A stretch of 64,000 bases of DNA from Actinophytocola sp963840275 (GCA_963840275.1 CAWIYK010000007.1:1125127-1189126); one strand, 5' to 3'; positions 39,882 through 48,562 are shown, counted from the stretch's first letter. Numbers and translations are program-made. Notes: generated by a model from the letters alone, not told the origin.

Positions 39882-42800
39882 CGATCTCCCTCCACTCACC
39901 CTCGCCCGCCGCCACCCGCAGGTTGTGCGCGGTGATCCTGGTGTGGGGATGGTCGGCGCCGAGGAACTCGACGCTCTCCTCGTAGGTGGTCTCGAGCAGT
40001 GCCGAGGCGCCCGCCGAGCCGGCCGCGGCCAGCGCCCTGGCGTGGTTGACCGCCGCGGCGAGGGTCCACGGGTGCACGTCGCCGAGGCGGTCGCGCAGCA
40101 GCTCGTGCGCGGCGCCGGTGTTGGCCGTGCCGCGATCGCCCGCCGCCACCGCCGCCAGGCCGACGCCCAGCTCACCGAGCGCGAGGAACGGGTGGTCGGC
40201 CGGCAGCCCGGTCCGCTCGCGCAGGAGGCGCAGCGCCCTTGTCGCGACGTCCAGGGTCTGTGCCGGCTCGGCGCCGACCGCGCGGTGCGCGGCCGCGAAG
40301 CTCACCATGCACGCCAGCGTGTTCGGGTGGTCCGGCCCGATCAGCAGCCGGAAGTCCCGCAGCGCCTGTCCGGTCCGCTCCTTCGCGACCAGCGCGCGGC
40401 CCTGGCAGCGGATCGCGATGGCCTGGTGCCACCGCACGGCCAGCTCGCGCCGGTGGAGACCCGGCTGCTGCAGGTGCTCGCGTGCCTCGCTGAGCACCTT
40501 GAGCGCGTCGTCGTACTGGCCGAGCTCGCGCCGGTACACGCCGACCTGCGCGAGCGTGGTCCACGTCGTCGGGTCGTGCTCGCCGTAGAGCCGCAGCTTG
40601 CGCCGGTGGTTGCCGTCCGCGACGGTCAGCGCGCCGTACGGGTCGCCGGACAGGAACAGCGACGACGCCAGGTTGTTCGCGGCCATCTGCGTCTGGCGGT
40701 GGTCGTCGCCGAAGGCCTCGCGCAGGCCCTCCCAGGTGGCGCGGTCCTCCTCGAGCGCGTCCGCGAACAGGCCGAGGCCGCGCAGGTCGCCGCCCCGGCC
40801 GCGGGCGCTGATCAGCGTCTGCGGATGGTTGTGCGGCAACGACCTGCGGTGCTCGGCCAGCGCGGCGCCGTCGAGCCGCAGCGCCTGCTGGTGGTCGCCG
40901 AGCGCGCGGTGCAGGTTGGCGAGCTGCACCGCGAGGCGCAGCCGCATCTGGTCGCCGGCGCCGTAGCGCGACGTCCAGTCGTCGAGGAGCTTCTGTGTCG
41001 GGCCGAGTGCCGCCCGGTGCACGCCGGAACCGCCGCGCGTGAACAGGAACCGCACCTGGTTGACGAGCCAGCGGCGCACCGCGGCGTCGTCGCTGTCGAC
41101 CGCGCCGGACGGGAACACGTGTTTCTGCAGCTCGCCGAACCGCTCCGGCGCGACGGCCGTGTTCTCCTCCACCTCGGTCGGCGCGAACGCGGCCAGCGCG
41201 GCGAGCGTGGCGCCCCTTCGCTCGTCCCTGGCCCGCGACGGCAGCGCGTCGCGCACCGCCGTCTGCACGATCCGGTGCACCCGCAACAGGTTCTGGGCGC
41301 CCCAGTCGACGCGGAACAACCCGTACCGCACGCCCTGCCACAGCGCCCGGTCCATCTCCCACGCGTCGACGAGCAGCCGGTTCGCCTCCGGCCCGCACAC
41401 GGCGATCACCTGCTGGAACATCGCGTTCGAGCGGACCAGGTCGAGGCTGATCCCGTCCTGCGACAGGAACGCGGCCAGCTCCGCGACCGCCACGGCGATC
41501 CGGCCGGGCGGGGTCTCCCGCAAGGTCTCGGTCACCACCGCGACCACCCTGGACACGTCGGCCTGCCAGCCGGTCGCGGTCTCGCGCGTGCCGGACTGCT
41601 CCAGCCGGTCGAGGAACGACCGCACCGCCCACGCGGCCGCGTCCGCGACCGACGCGCCGGCGGACCGCTCGCCGAGCGCGGTCGCGGCGAGCCACGCGCC
41701 GGCCAGCTCGACGGCGATCGGCAGGTGGTGGGCGGCGCCAGCCGCGCGCACCGCGTCGTCGGCGGAGATGCCCGACACCCGCTTGCCGAGCAGCGCGACC
41801 GACTCGGCCTCGGTCATCGCGGCCAGCTCGATGTCGGCGGCCGCGGCCTCGCTGGAGGTGATGATCACGTGCCCGCGCCTGGCCGGCAGCAGCTCGCGCA
41901 GGTCGGACTGGTCCGCGACGTTGTCGTAGATCAGCAGGAACCGGCGGTAGTCGGCGTGGTCGGCCAGCCGCTCGAGCCCCGCGGTCGTGCCGAAGTTCGT
42001 GCTGCCGGCCGGGTCCAGCCGCGCGGCCAGCTGGGCGAGGCTCACCAGCACCGACTGCTCGTCGCCGGAGGGCACCCACCACACGAGGTCGTAGTCGCCG
42101 GCGAACCGGTGCGCGTACTCCAGCGCCAGCTCGCTCTTGCCGACGCCGGGCACGCCGCCGACGGTGAGCACCGCGCGGGTCTCCGCGCGGCCGGCGAACC
42201 GGTCCCGCAGCCGCTCCATGTCCTCGTCACGACCGACGAAGTGCGGGTGGCGGGGCGGCACCGTGAACACGCCCGGCCGGTCGCCCGGTCGGCGCATCTC
42301 CTGCGTGACCTCGGTGCTCGGCCGGTCGATCAGCTCGAAGTGCCCGAGCAGCTTCGTGACCAGCGCCGGCTCGGAGCCGTGGACGGCGGTCGACGTGACG
42401 TTCGCCGCGTCGGCGGGCGCGACGCCTTCGCCGTCGACCACCACGCGGAGCACGTCGACGTGCGCGCCAGCGGCCTCGGCCTCGGCCAGCAGCTCGGTGA
42501 CCATCGTCAGCTCGGCGGACTCGTCGAACGCGGTGGAGGACACGACCACCAGCCCCGGCGGGTTGGCCGGGTCGATCGTCGCCCGGTGCTCGGCGAGCGT
42601 GCCGGTGCGGGCGCCGGCCCGCTGGAGCCGAGCGGTGACCCAGTCCGACCACGGCCGGTCCTGCGGCGTGTACGCCACCAGCACGAGGTTCGGGTCGGCT
42701 GGCGCGGCCAGCCCGAACACCCGTCGGTACCGCGCGCGGAACCCGGCCGTCACCGGTGACAGCTCCGCGGGGTCGACGTCGGCGACCGCGGCGGCCAGCT

Positions 42801-43590
42801 GCCAGTACCCGGCGTGCAGCGCGCTCGGCTCCTCGCCGGGCGGCGCCGGCTCCTCGACCATGATCGCGAGCAGCGGGTCGAACGTCTCGAACGGCCGGTT
42901 GGGGATCTCGATCGCGCCCGGTCCGCGCGGCAGGTCGGCGAACGCCGCCCGGATCGCGTCCCGGATCCGGTCCGTGCGTGGCGGGTAGCTGTCGTCGAAG
43001 GCGGTCGCGACCGCCACCACGTCGATGCCGATCGGGGCGTGCCGGCGCACCCGCGCGCCGAGCGTCGCCGCGTCCTGGATCGCGCGCGGCCGCGGCCGGA
43101 AGCACACCACGGCCGCCTCGCACAGCGTCGCGACCGACTCGAGGGTCCGTTCCGGGCCGCCGGTCGGCGCGTCGATCAGCACCTGGTCGTAGCCGGCTCT
43201 CGGCAGCTGGTTGCGCAGCGCGGTGACCGCGACGGGGTCCTGGCTGGCGACCGGGAACAGCTCCGCGCCGTCGTCGTCGACCATCGCGAGGACGTCGACC
43301 TCGCCGCCGGGCAGCTGGAACCGCGACACGGTCGGGGTGTCGCCGGCGCCGAGCCGGCCGGCGACCAGCACCTCCGCGAGCGGGCCGACGAGGTCGAACG
43401 TGCCGGCCTGGAACGGTTCGAGGTACTCGCGGACTCGTGGCGTGTCGGAGCCCCAGTCGACGATCAGCACCCGCCGGCCGGTGCCGGCCAGCGCGCACGC
43501 GAGGTTGGCGGCGGTGCTCGTGCAGCCGGTGCCGCTCGCGGCGGAGACGAACGCGACGACCCGTCCTGGGCCGCCCGTTGGATTGCTCAT
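39859..43590 (-). CDS. FxSxx-COOH system protein: ParA-like, TIR-like, NB-ARC and TPR domains
   Basis: A 1243-residue multidomain protein. Residues 10-240 are a ParA/MinD-like ATPase (VVAFVSAASGTGCTSTAANLA, YDQVLIDAPTGG), but the P-loop lacks the usual Lys. Residues 285-400 look like a TIR-type domain (LVLVAYTPQDRPWSDWVTAR, VVVSSTAFDESAELTMV). Residues 450-720 are an NB-ARC ATPase (HFVGRDEDMERL, Walker A GGVPGVGKSELALEYA, FLLIYDNVADQSDL). The last 480 residues are TPR repeats (NNLASSLFLSGDPYGALTV, LGVGLAAVAAGDRG). It matches the TPR proteins recorded with FxSxx-type RiPP precursors. The ATG at 43590 has GGAGCAG upstream, and the gene is 43 bases downstream of the precursor. The NLR-like layout suggests sensing and oligomerisation. 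Confidence 0.85.
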   Translation of the reverse strand: MSNPTGGPGRVVAFVSAASGTGCTSTAANLACALAGTGRRVLIVDWGSDTPRVREYLEPFQAGTFDLVGPLAEVLVAGRLGAGDTPTVSRFQLPGGEVDVLAMVDDDGAELFPVASQDPVAVTALRNQLPRAGYDQVLIDAPTGGPERTLESVATLCEAAVVCFRPRPRAIQDAATLGARVRRHAPIGIDVVAVATAFDDSYPPRTDRIRDAIRAAFADLPRGPGAIEIPNRPFETFDPLLAIMVEEPAPPGEEPSALHAGYWQLAAAVADVDPAELSPVTAGFRARYRRVFGLAAPADPNLVLVAYTPQDRPWSDWVTARLQRAGARTGTLAEHRATIDPANPPGLVVVSSTAFDESAELTMVTELLAEAEAAGAHVDVLRVVVDGEGVAPADAANVTSTAVHGSEPALVTKLLGHFELIDRPSTEVTQEMRRPGDRPGVFTVPPRHPHFVGRDEDMERLRDRFAGRAETRAVLTVGGVPGVGKSELALEYAHRFAGDYDLVWWVPSGDEQSVLVSLAQLAARLDPAGSTNFGTTAGLERLADHADYRRFLLIYDNVADQSDLRELLPARRGHVIITSSEAAAADIELAAMTEAESVALLGKRVSGISADDAVRAAGAAHHLPIAVELAGAWLAATALGERSAGASVADAAAWAVRSFLDRLEQSGTRETATGWQADVSRVVAVVTETLRETPPGRIAVAVAELAAFLSQDGISLDLVRSNAMFQQVIAVCGPEANRLLVDAWEMDRALWQGVRYGLFRVDWGAQNLLRVHRIVQTAVRDALPSRARDERRGATLAALAAFAPTEVEENTAVAPERFGELQKHVFPSGAVDSDDAAVRRWLVNQVRFLFTRGGSGVHRAALGPTQKLLDDWTSRYGAGDQMRLRLAVQLANLHRALGDHQQALRLDGAALAEHRRSLPHNHPQTLISARGRGGDLRGLGLFADALEEDRATWEGLREAFGDDHRQTQMAANNLASSLFLSGDPYGALTVADGNHRRKLRLYGEHDPTTWTTLAQVGVYRRELGQYDDALKVLSEAREHLQQPGLHRRELAVRWHQAIAIRCQGRALVAKERTGQALRDFRLLIGPDHPNTLACMVSFAAAHRAVGAEPAQTLDVATRALRLLRERTGLPADHPFLALGELGVGLAAVAAGDRGTANTGAAHELLRDRLGDVHPWTLAAAVNHARALAAAGSAGASALLETTYEESVEFLGADHPHTRITAHNLRVAAGEGEWREIDVDIPET

Positions 43591-43633
43591 CACTGCTCCA
43601 GGTCGCGACCGTGACCCCATGAGTTACCGATTC

Positions 43634-43801
43634 TTACAGGGCATTGTCGAAAATTGTGTACCGCTCCGGCATGTCCACCCGTTCGGCCAGCACTCTCGCG
43701 AGCGAGGTCCGCAGTGCCGAGTCGGGCAATGCGGCCAACCGCTCGAAGTCGATGTCCGTGACATCGAGCAGGTCCGATTCCACGGCCACCTCGTCGTCCA
43801 C
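43634..43801 (-). CDS. fxsA: FxSxx-type RiPP precursor peptide ending in FDNAL
   Basis: A 55-residue peptide. The start is the GTG at 43799-43801, with GAGGGGG nine bases upstream. The leader is acidic and contains the conserved-looking segment DIDFERLAALPDSALRTSL and the helix ARVLAERV. The C-terminus is ERYTIFDNAL, so the last five residues fit F-x-N-x-x-COOH, a variant of the FxSxx pattern. The three residues Phe-Asp-Asn match the aromatic-x-x motif that radical-SAM cyclophane synthases crosslink. Divergent from the radical SAM gene (60 bases apart), it is the first gene before the TPR gene on its own strand. Confidence 0.82.
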   Translation of the reverse strand: MDDEVAVESDLLDVTDIDFERLAALPDSALRTSLARVLAERVDMPERYTIFDNAL

Positions 43802-43861
43802 CGCGACGCACCCCCTCGTCACATCGCACCAAACGGCTTCATCCCCGGTGCGCGACCCGTC

Positions 43862-45022
43862 ATGATGAATGATATGCCCGCCGACGAGTCGTTTCCCTTT
43901 CGGCAGTTCATCCTCAAGTTGCACAGCCGGTGCAACCTGGCGTGCGACCACTGTTACGTCTACACCAAGGCGGACCAGCGGTGGCGGGCCCGGCCGAGAG
44001 TGATGTCGCGCTCGGTCATCGAGCAGTCGGCCGTTCGGGTGGCGGAGCACGTCCTGGCACACGGGCTGGCCGAGGTCGAGGTGGTCCTGCACGGCGGCGA
44101 GCCCCTGCTGGCGGGTCCGGACGCGATCACCCATCTGGTGACGACCATGCGCGCGACGGTGCCGGCGCGGGTGCGCGCGACCGTGCAGACCAACGCGACA
44201 CTGCTGGATGTCGACTATCTGTCCCTTTTTCGTGCGCTGGACGTCGGTGTCGGGGTCAGCGTCGACGGCGACGAGCGGGCCAACGACCGGCACCGGGTGT
44301 GGCCGGACGGCCGGGGCAGCCACCGGGACGTGCGGATCGCGTTGGCACGCCTGGCATCCGAGCCCTACCGGGCCGGCTACCGCGGTCTGCTGTGCACGGT
44401 CGACCTCGACAACGACCCGGTCGCGACGTACGAGGCGCTGCTCGAGCACACGCCGCCCGCCGTCGACTTCCTGCTGCCGCACGGAAACTGGACCACACCG
44501 CCGCCCGGTCTGCGTCCGGGGGAGACCCGTTACGCCGACTGGCTCATCGCCGTGTTCGATCGGTGGTACGCCGCGCCGCGGCGGGAGACGAACGTCCGGT
44601 TGTTCTCCGAGCTCGTGAACGTGTTGCTCGGCGGGCACTCCCGCGCGGAGGGCCTCGGCCTCGCGCCGGCCGCGATGGTCGTGGTCGAGACCGACGGGAT
44701 GATCGAGCAGTCGGACGTGCTCGCCGCCGCGTTCGAGGGCGCGGCCGCGACCGGTCTGCACGTCGCGACCGACTCGTTCGACGCGGCGCTGCGGCTGCCG
44801 CAGACGCGGGCCAGGCAGGGCGGGCTCGCCGCGCTGTGTGCGACGTGCCGGGCGTGTGCGGTGCGCACCGCGTGCGGCGGCGGGCTGCGCGCGCACCGGT
44901 ACCGCGCGCCGGACGGGTTCGACAACCCGTCGGTGTACTGCGCGGACCTGTTCAAGCTCGTCACCCACGTGCGCAGGACGCTGGCCGGTGATCTCGCGAC
45001 ACTGCGCGAGGGGGCGTCGTGA
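43862..45022 (+). CDS. fxsB: Radical SAM cyclophane synthase, FxsB family
   Basis: A 386-residue radical SAM enzyme. The [4Fe-4S]-binding motif is SRCNLACDHCYVYT (CxxxCxxC) near residue 24. Other SAM motifs are VVLHGGEPLL and VQTNATLLD, with the internal GVSVDGDERANDRHR. The C-terminal Cys cluster LCATCRACAVRTACGGG with YCADLF is SPASM-like and should hold auxiliary clusters. Length and order match FxsB, which joins the aromatic ring of Phe to the beta-carbon of the third residue of the core. Starts at 43862, 43865 or 43874 are all possible. The stop overlaps the hydroxylase GTG (GTGA, 45019-45022). Confidence 0.92.
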   Translation: MMNDMPADESFPFRQFILKLHSRCNLACDHCYVYTKADQRWRARPRVMSRSVIEQSAVRVAEHVLAHGLAEVEVVLHGGEPLLAGPDAITHLVTTMRATVPARVRATVQTNATLLDVDYLSLFRALDVGVGVSVDGDERANDRHRVWPDGRGSHRDVRIALARLASEPYRAGYRGLLCTVDLDNDPVATYEALLEHTPPAVDFLLPHGNWTTPPPGLRPGETRYADWLIAVFDRWYAAPRRETNVRLFSELVNVLLGGHSRAEGLGLAPAAMVVVETDGMIEQSDVLAAAFEGAAATGLHVATDSFDAALRLPQTRARQGGLAALCATCRACAVRTACGGGLRAHRYRAPDGFDNPSVYCADLFKLVTHVRRTLAGDLATLREGAS

Positions 45023-46221
45023 GGACGCATCGGTTGGCGGCGCGGGACTTCGCCGCGCTCGCGCGGGGTGGTGGCGGCGCGGCGGTGCTGCGGTCGCTCG
45101 TCGCCGCGCGGCGCAGCAGGACGGTGTTGCTGCTGCGGCTGATCGCGGGCGCGGAACCCGCCGCGGTGCCGGCGTTCCGGGCGCTCGGCGCGGTCCGGCG
45201 GGTCGCGCCGGCCGCGGCCGACCGGGTGCTCGACCACCCGGCGACCGGCGCGTGGGCGACCAGGACCGCGCTGCGGCTGGAAGAGGGCCGGCCGGTGGAC
45301 CTGGCGCCGCTGACCGGAGTCGCGGCCGCAGCGGCGATGCGTGGCCGCGTGCCCATGACATTGCCCGCGTTGCCCGCGCCGGACGCGACGCTCACGTTGC
45401 CGTCACTGGGAACCGCGGCGCTGTCGGGTCCGGTGACCGTGTCGGCGGACGGCGTGCTCGAGGGCGCCGAGCTGCGGCCGACGCCGCGGCTCGTGGTCGA
45501 CGGCGCCGAGTTCCTGTTGGAGGCGTGGGAGTCCGAGATCTCCGAGGTCACCGCGGGCATGGCGCTGGTGTCGGAGCCGGACGTGGCGGCATGGCAGGAG
45601 ATGACCGCCGCCGCGTGGGACGTGCTGGTCCGCTGGCACGGCTCGGTCGCGGCGGAGCTGGCCGCCGCCGTGTCGGTGCTGACGCCGCTGCGCGCGCCGT
45701 CGTCGGGCAGCTCGTCCGCGACCGTGGCGGACGCGCTGGGGTGCGTCTTCGTCTCCTACGGCCCGGATCCGGAGTCGATGGCCGAGTCGCTCGCGCACGA
45801 GCTGCGGCACACCAAGCTGATCGCGCTGCTGGACCTCGTGCCGCTGCTCGACGCCGTGCCGGGGGAACGGTTCTACGCCCCGTGGCGCGAGGATCCCCGG
45901 CCACTGCTGGGATTGCTGCACGGCACCTATGCCTATGCCGGGGTGACCGAATTCTGGCGGCAACAGCGAACGCACGCTTATTCGTCCCGTGCGGACGTGG
46001 AATTCGCGCGGTGGCGCGCGAGTGCGTTGGCGGCGACGGAAACTCTGCTCACGTCCGGCCGGCTGACCGACGCCGGCCGGGAATTCGTGTCGAATATGGC
46101 GGCGGTATTGGCGCGCCGTTGTGCGGAACCGGTCCCGGAGACGGCGTCGCGCGCGGCGGCCCGCCTGTCGACGGAGCACATGCGCGAATGGCTCGAGCGG
46201 TACCGCGCCGCCGGCGAATAG
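45019..46221 (+). CDS. HExxH-type peptide beta-hydroxylase of the RiPP locus
   Basis: A 400-residue protein of the HExxH-motif family that accompanies FxsB-type enzymes. The motif AESLAHELRHTKLIALLD lies near residue 258. A second conserved His in GLLHGTYAYAGVTEFWR near 300 is a likely metal ligand. The first 90 residues are Ala/Arg-rich and helical. Recent family naming describes these as alpha-ketoglutarate-dependent peptide beta-hydroxylases, so it may hydroxylate the cyclophane. A protease function was once assumed from the motif. Translation is coupled to fxsB by a four-base overlap. Confidence 0.85.
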   Translation: MRTHRLAARDFAALARGGGGAAVLRSLVAARRSRTVLLLRLIAGAEPAAVPAFRALGAVRRVAPAAADRVLDHPATGAWATRTALRLEEGRPVDLAPLTGVAAAAAMRGRVPMTLPALPAPDATLTLPSLGTAALSGPVTVSADGVLEGAELRPTPRLVVDGAEFLLEAWESEISEVTAGMALVSEPDVAAWQEMTAAAWDVLVRWHGSVAAELAAAVSVLTPLRAPSSGSSSATVADALGCVFVSYGPDPESMAESLAHELRHTKLIALLDLVPLLDAVPGERFYAPWREDPRPLLGLLHGTYAYAGVTEFWRQQRTHAYSSRADVEFARWRASALAATETLLTSGRLTDAGREFVSNMAAVLARRCAEPVPETASRAAARLSTEHMREWLERYRAAGE

Positions 46222-46228
46222 CGAGTCC

Positions 46229-46945
46229 TCAGCCCGACGCGTTCGCCACGAACTCCTCGGCCACCAGGTGCAGCTTCTTGTTGTCCGCCTGCGACCGGTC
46301 GACGAGCATGCGGAACGCGGCGTCCTCGCCGACGCGGTGGGTCGCCATGAGGATGCCCTTGGCCTGTTCGATCACCGCGCGCGTGCGCAGGGCCCGGTCG
46401 AGCTGGCCGATGAGGTCGACCGCACGCGAGTATCGGCTGGTCGAGCGGACGATCGAGCTCGCGACCGTGGTGTACAGCTCGAGGACCGTCACGTCGGCGT
46501 CGCGGAAGCCGTGCGGCCTCGAGCCGAACAGGTTCAGCGCGCCGGTCAGCCGGTCGTCGACGGCCAGCGGCGCCGCGAGGAAGCTGCGCACCCCGACCAC
46601 GCCGGCCTCGTCGGCGAAGTCCGGCCACCGCGTCGCGTCGGTCGGCGTCGTGCCGCGGATCAGCTCCTGTGTGCGGGCCGCGGTGAGGCAGGGCCCGTCG
46701 CCCGCCGCGTACTGGCGGCGTTCGAGCCGGGTCGCGCGCGGGTCGGTGCTCGCCACGGTGCTCGGGCGGCCGCCGCGGTCGAGCGTCACACTCGCGAGGT
46801 CCGCGCCGGGCACGAGGCGCACGATCTGCTGGCAGACCGCGCGGAGCACCTCGTCGACGTCCTCGGAGCCGCCGAACGTCTCGGTGAGCGTGTGCAGCGC
46901 GACGGCGAGGTCGTCCAACTGGGTGGTGGGCTCCGTGACGGACAT
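46229..46945 (-). CDS. GAF-ANTAR RNA-binding regulator
   Basis: A 238-residue regulator. Residues 20-160 form a GAF domain (DVDEVLRAVCQQIVRLVPGADL, YAAGDGPCLTAA, SFLAAPLAVDDRLTGALNLF). Residues 170-230 form the ANTAR antiterminator domain, with QLDRALRTRAVIEQAKGILM, followed by EDAAFRMLVDRSQADNKKL. ANTAR proteins bind paired hairpins in mRNA and prevent termination when activated through the sensory domain. The start is two bases from the end of the DUF6292 gene, and both genes are on one transcript. The C-termini of this gene and the hydroxylase gene face each other across seven bases. Confidence 0.93.
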   Translation of the reverse strand: MSVTEPTTQLDDLAVALHTLTETFGGSEDVDEVLRAVCQQIVRLVPGADLASVTLDRGGRPSTVASTDPRATRLERRQYAAGDGPCLTAARTQELIRGTTPTDATRWPDFADEAGVVGVRSFLAAPLAVDDRLTGALNLFGSRPHGFRDADVTVLELYTTVASSIVRSTSRYSRAVDLIGQLDRALRTRAVIEQAKGILMATHRVGEDAAFRMLVDRSQADNKKLHLVAEEFVANASG

Positions 46946-46947
46946 GG

Positions 46948-47361
46948 TCAGACCGCCGGTCTGAGGATCGGCGCGTGCTCGGCGAGGCGGTCGGCGAGAC
47001 CGGCGGTGTCGAACACGGGTGGCGCGACCCGGCCGGTCGGTCGGCCGGCGACCAGGTCGGCCACGAACGACGCGACCGCCGCCGGCTCCGGCAGGACGTC
47101 GCCGCCGAGGTAGGCCACGACGAGCGGCTCGTCGCGCGCGCCCGCCTCGATGGCCGCGGACCAGCCGTGCGTCGGGTCCCACAGCAGTGCGGCGTCGCGG
47201 TCCGGGAAGCCGTGGAGCCGTTGCTCCAGCGGGAGGTACGCCGACACCGGCGCCTCCGTCTGCACCCAGAACGCCTCGCCGGAACAGCCGAGCTCGGCCG
47301 CGACGAGCCGCACGTGGTCACGGAGCCCTCTGGCCGCCGGGCTCCAGCTCTCCAGGTCCAT
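46948..47361 (-). CDS. DUF6292-like protein
   Basis: A 137-residue protein. It has a DUF6292-type pattern: LRDHVRLVAAELG, AYLPLEQRLHGFPDRDAALLWDPTHGW, and a C-terminal half with VVAYLGGDVLPEPAAVASFV. This family is widespread in Pseudonocardiales next to stress and regulator genes, and its function is unknown. The ATG at 47361 is preceded by GGAG. It is followed directly by the GAF-ANTAR gene, so a shared role in stress signalling is plausible. Confidence 0.75.
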   Translation of the reverse strand: MDLESWSPAARGLRDHVRLVAAELGCSGEAFWVQTEAPVSAYLPLEQRLHGFPDRDAALLWDPTHGWSAAIEAGARDEPLVVAYLGGDVLPEPAAVASFVADLVAGRPTGRVAPPVFDTAGLADRLAEHAPILRPAV

Positions 47362-47390
47362 GGGTCGTTCTCCGTCGTTCTCTCGGGTGC

Positions 47391-47425
47391 CGTCCCCCGG
47401 CCCGCGCGCGGCGGGCCGGGGGACG
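47391..47425 (-). terminator. Terminator hairpin after hsp18
   Basis: CGTCCCCCGGCCCG (47391-47404) pairs fully with CGGGCCGGGGGACG (47412-47425) across a seven-base loop. It lies 7 bases beyond the hsp18 stop and before the DUF6292 gene. No T-run follows. Confidence 0.6.
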
Positions 47426-47432
47426 GGCCGAC

Positions 47433-47855
47433 TCAGGCGTCGATCTGCTTGCGGTCGCCGGTCGATACCTCGATCCGGCGGGGTTTCGCCTTCTCCCGCA
47501 CCGGGATGCGCAGCGTCAGCACACCGGCGGAGTAGTCGGCGGAGATGCGCGCGGTGTCCAGGCTGTCGCCGAGGAAGAGCTGGCGGGAGAACACGCCGAG
47601 CGGCCGTTCCGCGAGCTGCGTCTCGACCTCGCCGCCGTGCGTCACCGGGCGGCGTTCCGCCTTCACGGTGAGGACGTTGCGTTCGACGTTCAGGTCGATC
47701 GCCTCCGGGGTGACCCCCGGCAGGTCGACCACGACGACGAACTCGTCACCGCTGCGGTAGGCGTCCATCGGCATCGGCGTCGGCCGGGACCAGGTGCCGA
47801 ACACCTGCTGGGCCACGCGGTCGAGCTCGCGGAAGGGGTCGGTGCGCATCAACAT
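47433..47855 (-). CDS. hsp18: Small heat-shock protein Hsp20 (Hsp18)
   Basis: A 140-residue alpha-crystallin-type chaperone. The N-terminal arm is MLMRTDPFRELDRVAQQVFG, the crystallin core is YRSGDEFVVVVDLPGVTPEAIDL and RNVLTVKAERRP, and the conserved end of the domain is SADYSAGVLTLRIPVREKAKPRRIEV, including the G-V-L motif. The start has a strong AAGGAGGG. It binds unfolding proteins during heat shock. The operator at 47913-47931 and the divergent regulator gene match the Streptomyces hsp18/rheA arrangement, so heat should relieve repression. Confidence 0.95.
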   Translation of the reverse strand: MLMRTDPFRELDRVAQQVFGTWSRPTPMPMDAYRSGDEFVVVVDLPGVTPEAIDLNVERNVLTVKAERRPVTHGGEVETQLAERPLGVFSRQLFLGDSLDTARISADYSAGVLTLRIPVREKAKPRRIEVSTGDRKQIDA

Positions 47856-47912
47856 TGCTGCCCTCCTTCTCTCTTCGAATGGTCGTGTCAACGCGCTGCA
47901 ACTGTTGTAACA

Positions 47913-47931
47913 TGTCATCAGATCGATGACA
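47913..47931. promoter_or_regulatory. RheA operator (TGTCATC-N5-GATGACA)
   Basis: TGTCATC (47913-47919), five bases, then GATGACA (47925-47931): a perfect inverted repeat between the divergent hsp18 and regulator genes. The sequence is the one known to be bound by RheA at hsp18 of Streptomyces albus. A further half-site GATGACA lies at 47952-47958 directly before the regulator ATG. Confidence 0.85.
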
Positions 47932-47959
47932 AGTGTGACCGTCGTCTAGAGGATGACAA

Positions 47960-48562
47960 ATGGCGGAACTGGCACCTGACCTGCAGATCAACCACGCGCT
48001 GGCCCTGGTACGTGCCACGCTCACCGAGACTCGCGGTGCCGACGACCGACCGAGCAGAGCCGAGGTGCTCGCCGCCATCGAGGTGCTCCGCCACCTGCGC
48101 GACGAGCTCACCGCGTGGGAGCCCGAACTGATCACGGCCGCCCGCGCCCGAGGTGCCAGCTGGGTCGAGCTGGCGCCGGCGCTCGGCGTCGCCAGCCGCC
48201 AGGCCGCGGAGCGCCGCTACCTGCGGCTGCGTCCGTCGGCCTCCGGCGAGGCCACCGGCGAGGGCCGGGTCCGCGCCGAGCGCGACAAGCGTGCCGGCGA
48301 GCGCGCGGTGGCGCTATGGGCGCGGGCGAACTCCGCGTCGCTGCGTGAGCTGGCCGGCCAGGTCAGCGCCGCGTCGGGCATGCCGGCCGACGGGCAGGAC
48401 CAGGTCCGCGACGCGCTGGCCGACAACGATCCGACCGCGCTGCTGACCCCGCTCGCCGACGCGCAGCCCCACCTCGGCGACGACCACGCCACGCTGGCGG
48501 CCCGGATCGAGACCGTCACCGAACACGCGGAGCAGCTGCGCAGGAGCGCCCGCGACCACTGA
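47960..48562 (+). CDS. rheA: RheA-like hsp18 transcription repressor
   Basis: A 200-residue protein divergent from hsp18, matching the family named HSP18 transcriptional regulator. The N-terminal helical part holds a helix-turn-helix-like stretch GASWVELAPALGVASRQAAERRYLRL. The remainder is charged and helical (AERDKRAGERAVALWARANSASLREL, LAARIETVTEHAEQL), likely for dimerisation and thermal sensing. RheA changes shape with temperature and releases its operator. The operator between the genes supports the assignment, and the second half-site before the ATG suggests autoregulation. Confidence 0.8.
   Translation: MAELAPDLQINHALALVRATLTETRGADDRPSRAEVLAAIEVLRHLRDELTAWEPELITAARARGASWVELAPALGVASRQAAERRYLRLRPSASGEATGEGRVRAERDKRAGERAVALWARANSASLRELAGQVSAASGMPADGQDQVRDALADNDPTALLTPLADAQPHLGDDHATLAARIETVTEHAEQLRRSARDH

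Noticed and set aside
44838..46964. Long plus-strand frame across fxsB, the hydroxylase and the ANTAR gene
   Set aside because: It crosses three genes with clear families and consists of Arg/Gly-rich sequence typical of an out-of-frame reading.
47856..47959. HspR (HAIR) site upstream of hsp18
   Set aside because: The CTTGAGT-N7-ACTCAAG pattern is absent. The repeat present is the RheA type.
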